DNA of 64,000 bases from Symbiodinium sp. CCMP2592 (GCA_905221615.1 CAJNDT010001213.1:579001-643000); one strand, 5' to 3'; positions 29,515 to 39,399 are shown, counted from the stretch's first letter. The notes: generated from the letters alone by a model not told the origin. Made by a program: numbers and translations.

Positions 29515-29777
29515 GTAACCTTACCTGCCAAACCCAACATAACAAATCCCCAAACCCTAAACACAACATAACAAGAACAAGTTCATAGACCCTTTCACCT
29601 CAAAGCAGTAGGTTATTCGGTTCACCGGGGTCCCAGACTTGGAAGAACGGCCGGTTATGGTTGTGTAGGGTGTAAGGGTTTACAACTGTTATGGCATTTG
29701 GGGCTTCGGCCAAGTTTAGGAGAGAAGATTTATAGAGTTTGTATGTTTGTTTTTGGCTTAGGGGTTGCAGGGTTTAG

Positions 29778-29864
29778 AGTCTATCGGAATACCGACTCCC
29801 GCCTTACCAGCCCTTCGCGTACGTCGGTCTCGGCGTCCTGGCGGAGACCATCTTCGATGGGAAC
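29778..29864 (+). CDS. Candidate exon, unknown protein
   Basis: After GGTTTAG, the plus frame reads LSEYRLPPYQPFAYVGLGVL and AETIFDGN, with marked G/C in third positions. It stops making sense where a worn family D element begins (ATAGTGGCCTTGATTATGAG), whose mutated tip supplies a GT at the right place to be a donor. No family recognised. Confidence 0.35.
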
Positions 29865-29960
29865 ATAGTGGCCTTGATTATGAGAATCGAGTTTCGGGGT
29901 ATGCCACAGTCAAGATATAGGGGACTATAAGGGCATGCTATGACTACTGTTTCCGCCCCA

Positions 29961-30074
29961 ACACGGCTGATGCTATAAATCCAGCATTACCCATAATAAC
30001 GAATGTACCACAACTTCTACAGTCTGGAGTCATTAAGGTAATGCAGGATTGGCAGGATTCATATCATCAACCGT
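29961..30074. repeat. Fold-back element, family E
   Basis: CACGGCTGATGCTATAAATC at the left, CATATCATCAACCGTA at the right; a 9-bp GGCAGGATT duplication in the right arm. Confidence 0.8.
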
Positions 30075-30169
30075 ATGACAATGTTTCCGCCCAAGTATTA
30101 CAGAGATGATTTCAGGTCCCGTGTGTTCTAGCTCAGGCTGTCGAGTTCAGATTGCAGGGCGTAATATAA

Positions 30170-30265
30170 GGGCCTTCATAATTAGAATAGAGCTTTGGGC
30201 CGCATTATACTGCAATTATGCTACGGAACCCCCAAAATAGTCTTGGTGATTCTTTAGGCCCCTGT
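30170..30265. repeat. Fold-back element, family D
   Basis: AATATAAGGGCCTTCATAAT at the left, TTCTTTAGGCCCCTGTGG at the right. Confidence 0.8.
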
Positions 30266-30394
30266 GGGTACTTGTGTGCATGGTCAACGTCGACAAGCCC
30301 TGAAAGCCTGGTGCTATGGAACTAATTGCCTTGAGTCATCGTCTGTTACCGTTATTGACAGTGCCTTCGTCGGTGGAACTGCTTCACTGTTGCT

Positions 30395-30474
30395 GTTGCC
30401 GCTAGCCGCGCTTGCTGTTGCTGCCGCTTTTCCTCATGTCATGAGTCATTGCTGCTGCCCTTGTTGTTGTTGTC

Positions 30475-30505
<31 letters not shown>

Positions 30506-30920
30506 GTGTTGCTGGTGCTGGTGGTGATGCTGGTGCTGATGTCGGCATCGGTACCACTGGCGCTGTCGAAGTGGTTGCGGTTGTGATTGTGGTTACGACT
30601 GTGGTTGTTGCCGTTCGTTCCTTGTTGTTTCTGTTTCTGACGGTGCTGTTGATGTGGTTGCGGGTGTGGCTGTTGCCGTTTGCTCCTTGTTCACGTTCTT
30701 GTTATTGTTACGGATTTGGTTCCTGTCATTCCCGTTACGGTTCCTGCTGTTTGTGGTAATAGCAGTCTTATTATTAATGTTCATGTTGTTGTGGCTGCTG
30801 ATTTTTGTTTATTGTTATTCGTTGTCTTCTTCTGGTCATGCTTACTGTTATGTTTCGTGTCATTGTTATTGACCTTGCTCTCGTTGTTGTTGTTGCGGCT
30901 GCTGCCGCCAGTGCTGTTCT
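30395..30920. repeat. Degenerate GTT/GCT trinucleotide tract
   Basis: About 500 bp dominated by TGTTGT, GCTGTT and related triplets. Open frames of Val/Leu/Cys on one strand and Asn/Thr on the other are artefacts of the triplet period. Confidence 0.8.
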
Positions 30921-30948
30921 TGCTTCACCGATCCTAAAGCTTGAGCAA

Positions 30949-31083
30949 TATAGTGGCCTTAATGATTAGAATAGGGTTTTGGGGCCCATTAGTATAACGA
31001 GGAACCCCCAAAATAGTAGCCTGTATAGACCCCTTTAAAGGAATCCCCCAAATAGTATAGGCAATTATTTAAGCCCCTATAGT
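30949..31083. repeat. Fold-back element, family D, with internal duplication
   Basis: ATATAGTGGCCTTAATGATT at the left, AATTATTTAAGCCCCTATAG at the right; the CCCCCAAAATAGTA block occurs twice around a CCTTTAAAGG module. Confidence 0.8.
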
Positions 31084-31149
31084 ATCTTTGGGAAACGAAT
31101 GCTTACCAAAGCAAATGCCGGGGAATCTTGTGGTCGGGCGTAAAGCGAC

Positions 31150-31316
31150 ATGCATGGCGTTGGGATTCTATAGGGTTTGCAGTATCCTAAACTTGAAAAA
31201 GGTTAAAAGGTAATCTAATCTACTAGAGGTGAAGTGCATGCTACTGGGATTATATAATATCACGCTTTAGTATCCTATATTTAAACAGGCTAAAGGTTAC
31301 CTACACTACTAGTGGG
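31150..31316. repeat. Family H element, two overlapping copies
   Basis: GGTTAAAAGGTAATCTAATC and GGCTAAAGGTTACCTACACT end tips follow two AGTATCCTA(A/T)A-type middles. Confidence 0.65.
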
Positions 31317-31689
31317 AAAAGCGACAGGCAGGGTGTGTACAGGGCTTGTTCTTGCTTTGCTGCTTGTGTATGCCTTCCCTGTTCAATAACAAAAAGGGAG
31401 GAGGGCGTAGTATTTATCCCGGTGTATAGCGTCTGGAGTTTAGTGCCCAAGGCTTGTAGAACCATAAATCCTAAACACAAAGCGGTTTATCCACAGAAGA
31501 AGCCGAGAACCACGCATATGTTGAACAACTATGATGCTTAAATCAACTGTGTTGGACGGCCATAATGTTAGAATCGGTAGTATAGCCCCTGTTGAGGTAG
31601 GGGAAGGTAGCTTATCAACCAGGGCGCACTAAACTCTAAACCCTACTAAACCCAAAAAATCCAAAGCCCTATAATCCCGTGCAGTGCAC

Positions 31690-31906
31690 CTCTTTGGAGG
31701 TGCCAAAGAGCCTCAAACAGCTCGAGATGGCAAGGGGTATGTTTGGTTTTATTGAAGGGGTGTTGGGGCTTTTCATGTTCTGAAACTCCCATGTAAAGGG
31801 ATGGCTTGCATTTTACGACGTACCAGTGAGGCTTGGCCGGTGTTGGGTCCAGGGTTGTACTGATTAGGGCCCGAATGCGAATCTGAATACTGGCTGCAAA
31901 CCGGAC
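31690..31906 (-). CDS. Candidate exon, unknown protein
   Basis: From an AG followed by G (TTGGCAG/GTCCGG) to an AGAG/GTGCAC donor, the minus frame is open for 72 codons and reads RALISTTLDPTPAKPHWYVV, CKPSLYMGVSEHEKPQHP and LELFEALWHLQR. The frame continues to 31646 without a stop. Composition is clearly protein-like, with aromatic and charged residues well mixed. The DNA on the 3' side turns into TTTAGGG-like text. I do not recognise the family. Confidence 0.45.
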
Positions 31907-32006
31907 CTGCCAAACCTCCAAGCTTCAACACAGAAATCTACGGGCGGGAGGTTTCATCTTCTTTTCCGCTTCAGTCTACATTATATACTTATAGTAGCTT
32001 GCCGCG

Positions 32007-32264
32007 CTAACTTTGGAATCCGTGCACAACGCCGCCTTTGGAATCTCTGCACGACGCCGCCTTCACCAGCAGTCTCTGAGTTTGCATGCCCTTCTCAAGT
32101 CGTCCTCGCCCCGTTGTGAACTTGACCCAGCTCCAAGACCAGCCGTCTGGTTCCGACTTCCCTCGATTCCTTTTCTCTTTCAACCACGACTTCCCGGCAG
32201 CGAATCGCATTCGGGACAGATCTGTCCCCAAGCCACTTTTATAATGAGGAAAACTGGGTTGTAG
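32007..32264. other. Possible coding island with a 25-bp duplication
   Basis: A tandem duplication of GGAATC(C/T)(G/C)TGCAC(A/G)ACGCC spans 32020-32070. Both strands are open; the plus frame (83 codons) is Ser/Pro/Leu rich. Confidence 0.3.
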
Positions 32265-32328
32265 TTTTGGGGCTCTGAAAAGTATTTATGGATAGTTACC
32301 TCTATAGGGACCATAAAGAGGAATCAGA

Positions 32329-32610
32329 ATGTTTCCCAACTTGCCACCAGAGAAGATTCCATCCAAGATACCAGGGACATCGCCTCCGCCAGCATTCTCT
32401 TCCACGACTACTTGCTGCGATGTTCTACCACCACCACCACCACCACCACGAACTAACGTCCACCCATGCTGCCACTACATACTAGGTACTGCTGCTGCTA
32501 CGACTACTAGTTCTTCCACTGCTGCTTTTCCTACTACTGCTACTAGGTTAATCCTTTACACTCACTATTTCCTTCCTGTCTCGACGGTTCATGTTGCCAT
32601 TTTTGGCTGA
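32329..32610 (+). CDS. ORF with poly-Pro run, doubtful gene
   Basis: ATG to TGA, 93 codons. It starts MFPNLPPEKIPSKIPGTSPP, has seven Pro from a CCA run (32420-32450), a Thr/Ala-rich stretch on ACT/GCT triplets, and a hydrophobic end. The ends look protein-like but the centre is simple sequence. A longer His-rich frame overlaps it. No family recognised. Confidence 0.3.
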   Translation: MFPNLPPEKIPSKIPGTSPPPAFSSTTTCCDVLPPPPPPPRTNVHPCCHYILGTAAATTTSSSTAAFPTTATRLILYTHYFLPVSTVHVAIFG

Positions 32611-32628
32611 CTTTCTAGTGATCCACCG

Positions 32629-32860
32629 GTGATTTCTCGGAAATGCCAACACGCCTCCTCACTCACATCACTCGAAATTAGCAAGTTAATGATGTGTAAT
32701 GAGTTTAGTGATGCATGGGTATTAAGACGCGCAAGCATTCAGCAACTGCTGCTGCAAACCCGAAGACCAACGCTTTGCCACAAAGGGGCCTCCCGATCTG
32801 AATCAGCACCCAAACCTGTACACAAGCTAGTCTACGGATTCTCAACCCAACCCCAATCCC
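32629..32860 (+). CDS. Candidate coding stretch, unknown
   Basis: The plus frame contains LEISKLMMCNEFSDAWVLRR and SIQQLLLQTRRPTLCHKGAS, then turns into CCCTAAA-type translation (PKPLNPK) at about 32860, where an intron may begin. There is no ATG at the frame's start. Confidence 0.3.
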
Positions 32861-33421
32861 CTAAAGCCCCTAAACCTCAAACCCTCAACCCCAAACCCCT
32901 GAACCCTAAAGCCCTAAACCCTAAACCCCTGAACCCTAAACCGTCCGGCAGCTTCAGGACTTTCGGATGCAGTGTCAGGGCTTAAATGCGGTTTCGGGTT
33001 TAAGCCTTGGGCCTTGAGGCTTCAGGCTTACTGGTTTAGGGTTTGAGGTTTAAGGCTTCGGGTGTTTAGGGGCTTAGGGCTTAGGGTTTGAGGCTTGGGG
33101 TTTGTTGATTTACGGTTTAGGGTTTGATTAGGATTTAGAAGATTTGTTCCGGGATTGGGGTGTATTTTAGGGTTTTCGGTTTGTTTAGGGTCTGGGGCTT
33201 AGGGGTGGCATCCTTCTGACTGTGTGCTTCTTGAGATCCTCTACTCAACTCCCAAAACGCTTCACCCTAATACCCTACACCCCAAACCACAAATCAAATT
33301 CAACTGACTCCGAAAGCCAAAAACCCAACCCTAACCCCGAAACGCTAAACCCCTAAGTGCCTAAACCCCTAAAACGCCTAACCCCTCAACCCCTATACCC
33401 TACGCCCCTAAACCCAACAAG
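32860..33421. repeat. TTTAGGG/CCCTAAA-like DNA, both orientations
   Basis: CCCTAAACCC text at 32860-32945, TTTAGGG text at 32990-33200, and CCCTAAA again at 33260-33420. Confidence 0.8.
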
Positions 33422-33560
33422 CCTGTCCTGCCCAGCATCGCGAGCCTTGTGAGAACGAGCGCAGCGCTGCCCTCCCCCCGGACCTCGGCGTGTGCAGTGC
33501 AATGTACCTACCCTCCCCAGTTATTAAAAGCCTGCTTTTAAGGTCATCACTTCCAGGAAG
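33422..33560 (+). CDS. Candidate exon, unknown protein
   Basis: The plus frame reads CPAQHREPCENERSAALPPD, LGVCSAMYLPSPVIKSLLLR and SSLPGSH before a worn family D element at about 33566. It is protein-like and Cys-bearing. The minus strand is also open in the GC-rich part. Acceptor-like AAG lies just upstream after CCCTAAACCC. Confidence 0.3.
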
Positions 33561-33565
33561 TCATA

Positions 33566-34165
33566 TAAGGGCCTCATAAACAGAATCAGTTTTGTATATA
33601 GCAGCATATTATACAGGAACCATAATGACTGTAAAGAACAGATTCTTGGGTTTAGGCATGGGGTCGCTTTCTTAAAGGTTTCCTACAGCTTGGTGAGGAT
33701 TGAGGCCATTGTTCCGCCGCTATCCCAGCTGCCCCCGGATTGTCGTAGAGGGCTTCCCTTAAGGATCACTTGACTTTGCACGCTTCTTTTTTCGTCGAGT
33801 TTCGGGTAGGGTCAGGCTTTTTTGAACCCCTTGCAGAAAACACCCTATCAAACCCCTTTAAACCCTAAACCCTAAACCCCAAACCCTTAAACCTTCGGAG
33901 GTTTCGGGAGCATCTCAGACTGAGGGCTCGCCAAGATTCGAGCCTAAACCCTGAACCCCAACCCTGGGCCTCATTATCATGCATTCGTATTATTATCATG
34001 ATTATTTTCACTATTATTAGTATGATGATTGTATTTTTTGTTATCATTATTGCTGTTACTACGAAATAAAGATAGTTGTTGCTTGTGTGAGTCCCTAAAA
34101 AGGTAGGGGCTCACTTGAGCACCGAGCCAGTCCCTTAGCCGACGAGTCGAAGGCAAAGCACCTGC
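33566..34165. other. Gene-less; worn family D copy and TTATTA-type tract
   Basis: 33566-33620 resembles the left part of family D. 33840-33970 is CCCTAAA-like. 33980-34065 is ATTATTATCATG-type low-complexity DNA. Confidence 0.5.
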
Positions 34166-34267
34166 CACTTGGAGGATCAGGCGACTTAGTAGGTAGGGTT
34201 ATACGCGTCTAACCCTGAGTAGGGCACTGATGACCCTACTTACTAAGCCCCATGACTTTCTAAGCAG
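34166..34267. repeat. Family C element, shortened
   Basis: CACTTGGAGGATCAGGCGAC at the left, CCCCATGACTTTCTAAGCA at the right. Confidence 0.75.
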
Positions 34268-35781
34268 GCGAAGAAACTTGAAGTGGTTTGTTCAGGCTAT
34301 CGGAACTGGGTTTAGGTGTTTGTTTGGGGTGTAGAGTTTAGTTTAGGACTAGGTGACTAGATATTCAGGGCGTTGAGTGTTGTTGTGCTGCTTTTCTTTT
34401 AATGCACATAGAATTTTAAGTTGTGGGCTTCTGGGTTAGTTTGCTGGTCGAGGGCTTGCGAGTTCAATTATCTTTCAAGCTGACGGAGACAACACCTACA
34501 ATCCCTGCACCGGAAGCAAGGCAGTTGGGCTATGATGCAAACTGACAGAAAAACACTCACAAAAAAGTTCAGCAAGCCTGAAAACCGTGAATGCAACCTT
34601 TAAAGCCTAAACCCTAGGCGCTATACCCAAAGCCTGCTTTAAGCGCCCAAAACCTTAACCGCGAAGCTCAGCCCAGTTTGCGCCAGAAGACCTATACAAC
34701 CCCCCCCCACACACACAACAACACCTATCAAACCACAGCAGAAACCCCTCGAGCCCCCCTGTAATACCAAATGAGACCCTTTCAATACATGAAGCCCTAA
34801 CAGCTAAACCCCAAACCCTTATGCCTAAACCCCGAACCAAATTCTGAAGCCCAAAACCCTAAAAAGTTTTAACCTAAAACCTATAAAAGCCTGAATCCGT
34901 AGGACGTTGGGTTCGGGGTATCCTAAAGCCCAATGCTAAAACCTTAATCCCTAAACCCTCAATCCTAAACCCTAGAGCTTGGACTCTTAAAGCACCCGGC
35001 GCCTTCCTTTCGCATCGGTCAGTCCGCGGAGGCAGAAGTTCACGAAACCTTGGGAGTTTTCTTTAGGGGCCTTAAAGCTGAAATGATAGGGCCTATAGTT
35101 TAGGGTTAGGGGTATATAGGGCTTGGGGTTTACGGTATACAGGGCTTAGGGTGCAGGGTCTCGGGTTCAGGGTTTAAGTTTTAGGCTTCTAATTTTTCAG
35201 GCCCCTATATTACGTCGCTTGCCTTCTTTTTGAAGTTACACAGACCTTGCCACCCCAAACCCTCAAGATAGAAATACCAGGCCCGAAGATCTAAAACCCT
35301 ATGCTGAGGTTTAGGGTTGAGGCTTTAGGGCCTGGGTTTAGGGTTTAGGATTTAGGGTTTAGGTTTTGCTAAGGAGCTTAATATATGTTATCATGTTGTT
35401 GACTTTGGGTAACTGATAAGCTTTCGTTTGAAACATGTAAGGGTAGTTCTCTAAATCAGGATCTCTTTCAGGGTCCTTTTTTATAAGGCTGCCGTACTAG
35501 TTTGGGTTCCTAAGAAGAGACCCTAAGGGAGAGAACTATCCATAGTTGCTGAGTTCAAAAGCCCCCCAAAAGTGGATATAGGGGTCTAGGGACGCCTATG
35601 GCAGGGGGCTACTTTCCACACTCATCTTCCAAAAGTGTACACTTTTAGTTGTACAGTGGGTGGTATTATCCAAAAAAATGTAAACTGTACCCACTCAGCT
35701 ACTAAGCCCTAAAGCCTAAACCCTAAACCCCTAAACCCTAAACTCTGAAGCTCTAACCCCTAAACCCCTACACCCTTAAAC
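34268..35781. other. Gene-less stretch of degenerate telomere-like DNA
   Basis: Mixed TTTAGGG and CCCTAAA text. 35430-35700 has a partly palindromic region (AGGGTAGTTCTCTAAATCAG paired with GGGAGAGAACTATCC, and AAAAGTGTACACTTTT, a perfect 16-bp palindrome). Confidence 0.5.
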
Positions 35782-35869
35782 CCTTGGAGCCCTTTGATGC
35801 CAAGGTCCGCGCACGCGGGCGAGACGTTGAGGAAGGTGCTGAGTACCAGCCTCGAGTCGCAAGTAAGGG
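35782..35869 (-). CDS. Candidate internal exon, unknown protein
   Basis: 88 nt from GGAG to CCAAGG/GTTTAAGG, a TTTAGGG-type donor. The frame reads LTCDSRLVLSTFLNVSPACA and DLGIKGLQ. Phases are 2 in and 2 out. The plus strand is also open (with a GTAAG site), so strand is not certain, but the minus reading fits the local donor pattern better. No family recognised. Confidence 0.4.
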
Positions 35870-36487
35870 CTCCTTTAAGGGTTTAGGGTTCTTTGAAAGG
35901 ATCTTTTAAGGGTTTAGGGTTCCTTTGAGGGTTCCTTTAATACAAGGGTTCAGGGCTTCTCAAACTTCAAGCTTTCGGGGGTTCATTGAAGGGGTTCTAT
36001 AAGGACTCCTTCAAAAACCTCGTGGGCTGGGCCGGGCCTAGCGATGTTTGCCGAAACTCTAAACCTTAAACCCCAAACCCTTGCCTAAACCCGCACCCTA
36101 AACCCTAAACTTTAAACCCCTTAACCCCCAAACCCTAAGCCTTAAACTTCTAAACTCTAAACCCCTAAACCCGAAACCCTAGGCCCTCAACCGTGCGGTT
36201 TAAATTTAGGAAAAAGGTTTACTGAAACAGGCGGGGCTTGTGGTGTCGGTGGTTCTTGAGTTTAGGTTGAAAATTTGGGGTTGCGTCTACAGGTCTATAG
36301 GAGTTCAGGGTGCGGTGTCAGGGATTGGGGTGAGGGTCTCAAGGATTCTTGAGCTTCGGGTGTAAGGATAAGTATGCAGGGTCGGATGTTGTATGTAGGT
36401 CGAACTTTAGATTTCGGGTCTAGTAAAACAGTTAATCAAAGGGTTTGGGCTTGCAACATCAATTAGGGTACCTTTTATTCGGGTGCC
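35870..36487. other. Gene-less; CCTTTAAGGG module cluster and CCCTAAA text
   Basis: 35875-36010 repeats GGTTCCTTTGA/AGGGTTTAGG modules with a CAAACTTCAAGCTTTCGG unit, like 60880-61310. 36055-36190 is CCCTAAA-like. Confidence 0.6.
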
Positions 36488-36613
36488 TTACTTGGAGGAT
36501 CATGGGACTTAGTAAGTGGGGTTATAAGTACCTCAATTGGGGTTACAAGTAGATATAACTTGAACTACCTTACTTATAAACCTACTGAATAAGTCCCATG
36601 ATCCTTTAAGTAG
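36488..36613. repeat. Fold-back element, family C
   Basis: TTACTTGGAGGATCATGGG at the left, CCCATGATCCTTTAAGTA at the right. Confidence 0.85.
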
Positions 36614-36721
36614 GACCCTTTATTAAGGGTGCTTTGCTATTTTGGGGACCCAAACAGTCATCTTCATTAAGAGAACTACTCATCTAAAGTTAGTGCCACG
36701 GCTGATAGATAGATTATCGCA

Positions 36722-36849
36722 CTCTTAGGGGATGCATCAGGGGACTCCGTAAGTAGGGTTATAAGTGAGGTAACTTTAGCTTTTTCTACTTACAACCCCA
36801 AGCAATCGACTTTGCAACCCGTCTTTCTAAGTCCTATGATCCTCCTAAG
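36722..36849. repeat. Fold-back element, family C
   Basis: CTCTTAGGGGATGCATCAGG at the left, CCTATGATCCTCCTAAG at the right. Confidence 0.75.
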
Positions 36850-37032
36850 CTATCATGTCAGACAGACGGCCCTAAACTCAACCCTAAACCCCAAACCCCC
36901 TAAACCCTATAAACCTTGAACCCTAAGCCCCAAACCGGCTCTCTGATAAGCTTCGGGCGAAAATGGCGCCCCCCGGCCGAACTCCGGTGGCTCGTTCTGC
37001 AGTTGGAGCTTACGAGTGAGCGGTTGGGGATT

Positions 37033-37235
37033 TGAGGATCATGGGACTTTGTAAGTAAAGCCCCGTAAGGGGATCCTTAAAGGGATCTAAAAGGTTTAAG
37101 GTGAAGGCTACTTAAAGGATAATGGAACTATGTAAGTAGGGTTATAAGTACCTCAATTCAAGTTATAAGTAGATGTAACTATGGATACTTTACTTATATC
37201 TTTACCTATATACTAAGCCCCATGATCCTCCAAGC
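37033..37235. repeat. Family C: a left-half copy followed by a full copy
   Basis: GAGGATCATGGGACTTTGTA at 37033, then a full element from CTACTTAAAGGATAATGGA (37108) to CCCCATGATCCTCCAAG. Confidence 0.75.
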
Positions 37236-37509
37236 GTGATTTGAGGGTATAGGGTTCAAGGTTTGAGTTTTAGGGTCTTGAGGTTTGGAATTTAAAAGCT
37301 TAGGGTTTCGGGGGCCTGAAGTTTGGGGGTTTAGCTTGGGATTGGGGTATAGGGTTTCAGGGTTTGGGACGTAGCGCAGCGCCTTCATGTCAAACAAGGC
37401 TTGTAAGATTCCGTCCTCTACCCTGAAATGTCTCCCTGAACTTGATACTTAAGTAATTACCCGGAGGGTCCATACACACTACAATTACGGAAATAGGTCG
37501 ACAAGCCGA

Positions 37510-38025
37510 CTACCGACGGAGTGCCAAAATCTTACGACGGGCAGAACTACTTCTTGAAAGGGTGGTATGAAGCGCGTGGATAGTTTCGGCCTCGTTCTGG
37601 AAGCCGGAGTCTCGCCACTGCGACGCCGATGGTCCCTTGCGGCTGAGTCGCCGCCACCGTGCGTGAAACCTCCTCGCCGGGTTTGCTGGGGCACGTGGGT
37701 ACACTCGCCGGCTCACCCGCACTCGCTGTTTGCCCACTAGGGCGCCATGCGCCGAAGGAGGGCGCGTCAAGGTCGGAGGGGGGCTCCGGGCATGGATCCG
37801 TCGCCGCAGCTCCGGCCTGCCACCGCCGATGGCTGCTCTGTGACCTCCTCCGCCGGCGGTTGCATCTGCACCGGCATCGGTGCCCAGGTGGTGCCCGCCG
37901 AAAAAAACACTCCTCTCCAACATCGACCACCGCCGGAAAAACGGCGGGAGATCCCGGCCGTCAGCCAAGGCCTGACGGATCTCTGCCGCCGCCTTCTCCA
38001 GGGTCATGTTGGAAGACGCCGACAT
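37510..38025 (-). CDS. GC-rich ORF inside the inverted-repeat element, unknown, probably frameshifted
   Basis: ATG at 38025 in a good context (GCCATGTC). The first 45 or so codons look natural: MSASSNMTLEKAAAEIRQAL, then GRDLPPFFRRWSMLERS. After a run of seven T (about 37898-37904) the protein-like reading shifts to another frame (WAPMPVQMQPPAEEVTEQ), and after a run of six C it shifts again (DLDAPSFGAWRPSGQTASAG). This suggests one original protein of about 170 residues with two single-base indels, due either to decay or to sequencing error. No known domain is recognised; a retroelement gag-like or host gene fragment are both possible. It differs sharply from its neighbours in base composition. 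Confidence 0.4.
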   Translation of the reverse strand: MSASSNMTLEKAAAEIRQALADGRDLPPFFRRWSMLERSVFFGGHHLGTDAGADATAGGGGHRAAIGGGRPELRRRIHARSPPPTLTRPPSAHGALVGKQRVRVSRRVYPRAPANPARRFHARWRRLSRKGPSASQWRDSGFQNEAETIHALHTTLSRSSSARRKILALRR

Positions 38026-38109
38026 GGCAGCGCCGAAGGAGGCTAAGCTAAAAAGCTAAAAGGTCGGGCGACGTCGATCCACAGCTGCTGCGGAATCGAC
38101 GTTCGCCGG

Positions 38110-38140
38110 CTTGTCCTTGCACACACACACACACGTGTGT
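38110..38140. repeat. Short (CA)n/GTGT palindrome
   Basis: CACACACACACACACGTGTG near the right inner edge of the inverted-repeat element. Confidence 0.8.
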
Positions 38141-38266
38141 TACACCCCACATCCATAACAGGGATTGTCTGTTGGGACCTAATTCTATAATGGTATAGTG
38201 TATATGGACCCTCTGGGTTATCGACCTCTACTCAAACCACACTTGCCGGAACCCTTCCTGGCCTTC

Positions 38267-38393
38267 TACTTAGAGAGGATCATGAGACATAGTAAGTAGG
38301 GTTATAAGTACCCTACTCAAGGTTATAACTCGAAGTAACTATAGATACTTTACTTATAACCCTACTTACTAGGTCCTGTGAGCCTCCAAGTAG
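38267..38393. repeat. Fold-back element, family C
   Basis: CTACTTAGAGAGGATCATGA at the left, CCTGTGAGCCTCCAAGTAG at the right. Confidence 0.8.
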
Positions 38394-38951
38394 TGAGTGT
38401 GCAGCTTAAAAACCGGGGGGCTTGAGGTCCATAAACTACAAAGGCCCTACCCTACACCTTTCGATGAACCAACTGGCTGTGCTGGCAAAAACCTTTGTGT
38501 CCAACGCCACGTCTTTTTCTTTAAAAAGGCCCTTGCGGCCCTAAATCTTAAACCCTCTAAACCCGAAACCCTACAAAACCCGGAACCCTACACCCTGAAA
38601 CCAAAACCCCAAAACACCAACCGCAAGCTGAACAACTCTCGCAGAGATTCGCTCCAGCTCGAAGGCTATAAAGGTCACTTCAGACGCCCATGGCGTGCCC
38701 ACAAACGAATCGATACCCGCGCAAAAATGTAGCCCGGAAGCCTAACACCCTTAATGTATAGATTTCTACATCGCCAAGCTCTAGACCTCAAACCATAAAC
38801 TTTTCAAAATCCAAAAACCCTCGAGCCCAGAACTTCTACTGCCGGAATCTCCTAAACCCTAAACCCCCCCCCCCCTAATCTACTGCCACCAGCGTCCTGT
38901 TCCGCCGACTGCTCCATCTGAGCCTCGGCAACAGCGACTGCTCCCCTTCTG
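38394..38951. other. Gene-less; weak coding island at 38430-38545
   Basis: A plus frame with CAGKNLCVQRHVFFFKKALA and an overlapping 26-codon ATG frame (MNQLAVLAKTFVSNATSFSL) are both open; neither is convincing. 38545-38880 is CCCTAAA-like, with an 11-bp poly-C. Confidence 0.3.
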
Positions 38952-39165
38952 TCTGGCTCTTAGTAGGGAATGGGGGAATGGATCCCTATGATAATCCCTA
39001 TATGGGTGGCTGTCAAAACTATGGTCCCTGTTTGGGTCCCTAGTATTATACGGCACCTAATATTTAGGGTACCCAAAAAGGGACCTTAATACTGACAACC
39101 ACCCATATAATCCCAAATAATAGTCCCATAATCCATTCCCCCGTTCCCTACAAAGAACCAGGGAG
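38952..39165. repeat. Family K element split by a family I element
   Basis: Outer arms TGGCTCTTAGTAGGGAATGG and CCGTTCCCTACAAAGAACCA pair with each other; the family I copy at 38998-39108 sits in the loop. Confidence 0.8.
38998..39108. repeat. Fold-back element, family I, nested in family K
   Basis: TATATGGGTGGCTGTCAAAA at the left, ACTGACAACCACCCATATA at the right. Confidence 0.85.
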
Positions 39166-39223
39166 CCGTACGCTCAAGGTTTCAGTTTAAGGGTAGTCTT
39201 GAAGCCTAGTCAGGTTACATAAC

Positions 39224-39334
39224 CCAGAGGGTCCATATACACTACCATTATGGAATTAGATCACATAAGACCATCCCTATTATGGTTTTTGGGACCTAAT
39301 TCCATAGTTGTAGTGTATATGCACCCTCTGGGTA
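39224..39334. repeat. Fold-back element, family N (short form)
   Basis: CCCAGAGGGTCCATATACAC at the left and its complement at the right (GTGTATATGCACCCTCTGGG), with TAA directly outside both ends. It is the empty counterpart of the element at 37460-38219. Confidence 0.85.
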
Positions 39335-39399
39335 AGAAAGTAGGTACCCTAACCTAGGTTCCGCAGTGCCCTCTTAATCAGATGGGTGCGGGAACATTA

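Larger units (their letters stand above)
37460..38219. mobile_element. 0.76-kb inverted-repeat element carrying a GC-rich ORF (family N ends)
   Basis: Left end CCCGGAGGGTCCATACACAC and right end (complement) CCCAGAGGGTCCATATACAC pair over about 40 bp and match the ends of the 111-bp fold-back element at 39224-39334. The inner right side also matches that short element in inverted order. TTA lies directly outside both ends, as a 3-bp target duplication would leave. TWA target sites are typical of PIF/Harbinger elements, but no transposase is present, so it must have been mobilised in trans. About 600 bp of much more GC-rich DNA, with an ORF, sits inside. Confidence 0.75.

Noticed and set aside
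30264-30937. Several overlapping ORFs rich in Val, Leu, Cys or Asn
   Set aside because: Artefacts of a degenerate GTT/GCT tract; no frame differs from the others in quality.
35620-35700. AAAAGTGTACACTTTT palindrome as an operator or origin
   Set aside because: A lone 16-bp palindrome in fold-back-rich DNA needs no regulatory explanation.
37659-38051. Plus-strand ORFs of 99-130 codons in the GC-rich cargo
   Set aside because: GC-rich DNA is open in all frames; the Arg/Gly/Ala/Pro-rich translations look like shadows, while the minus strand has a good start context and a natural N-terminus.
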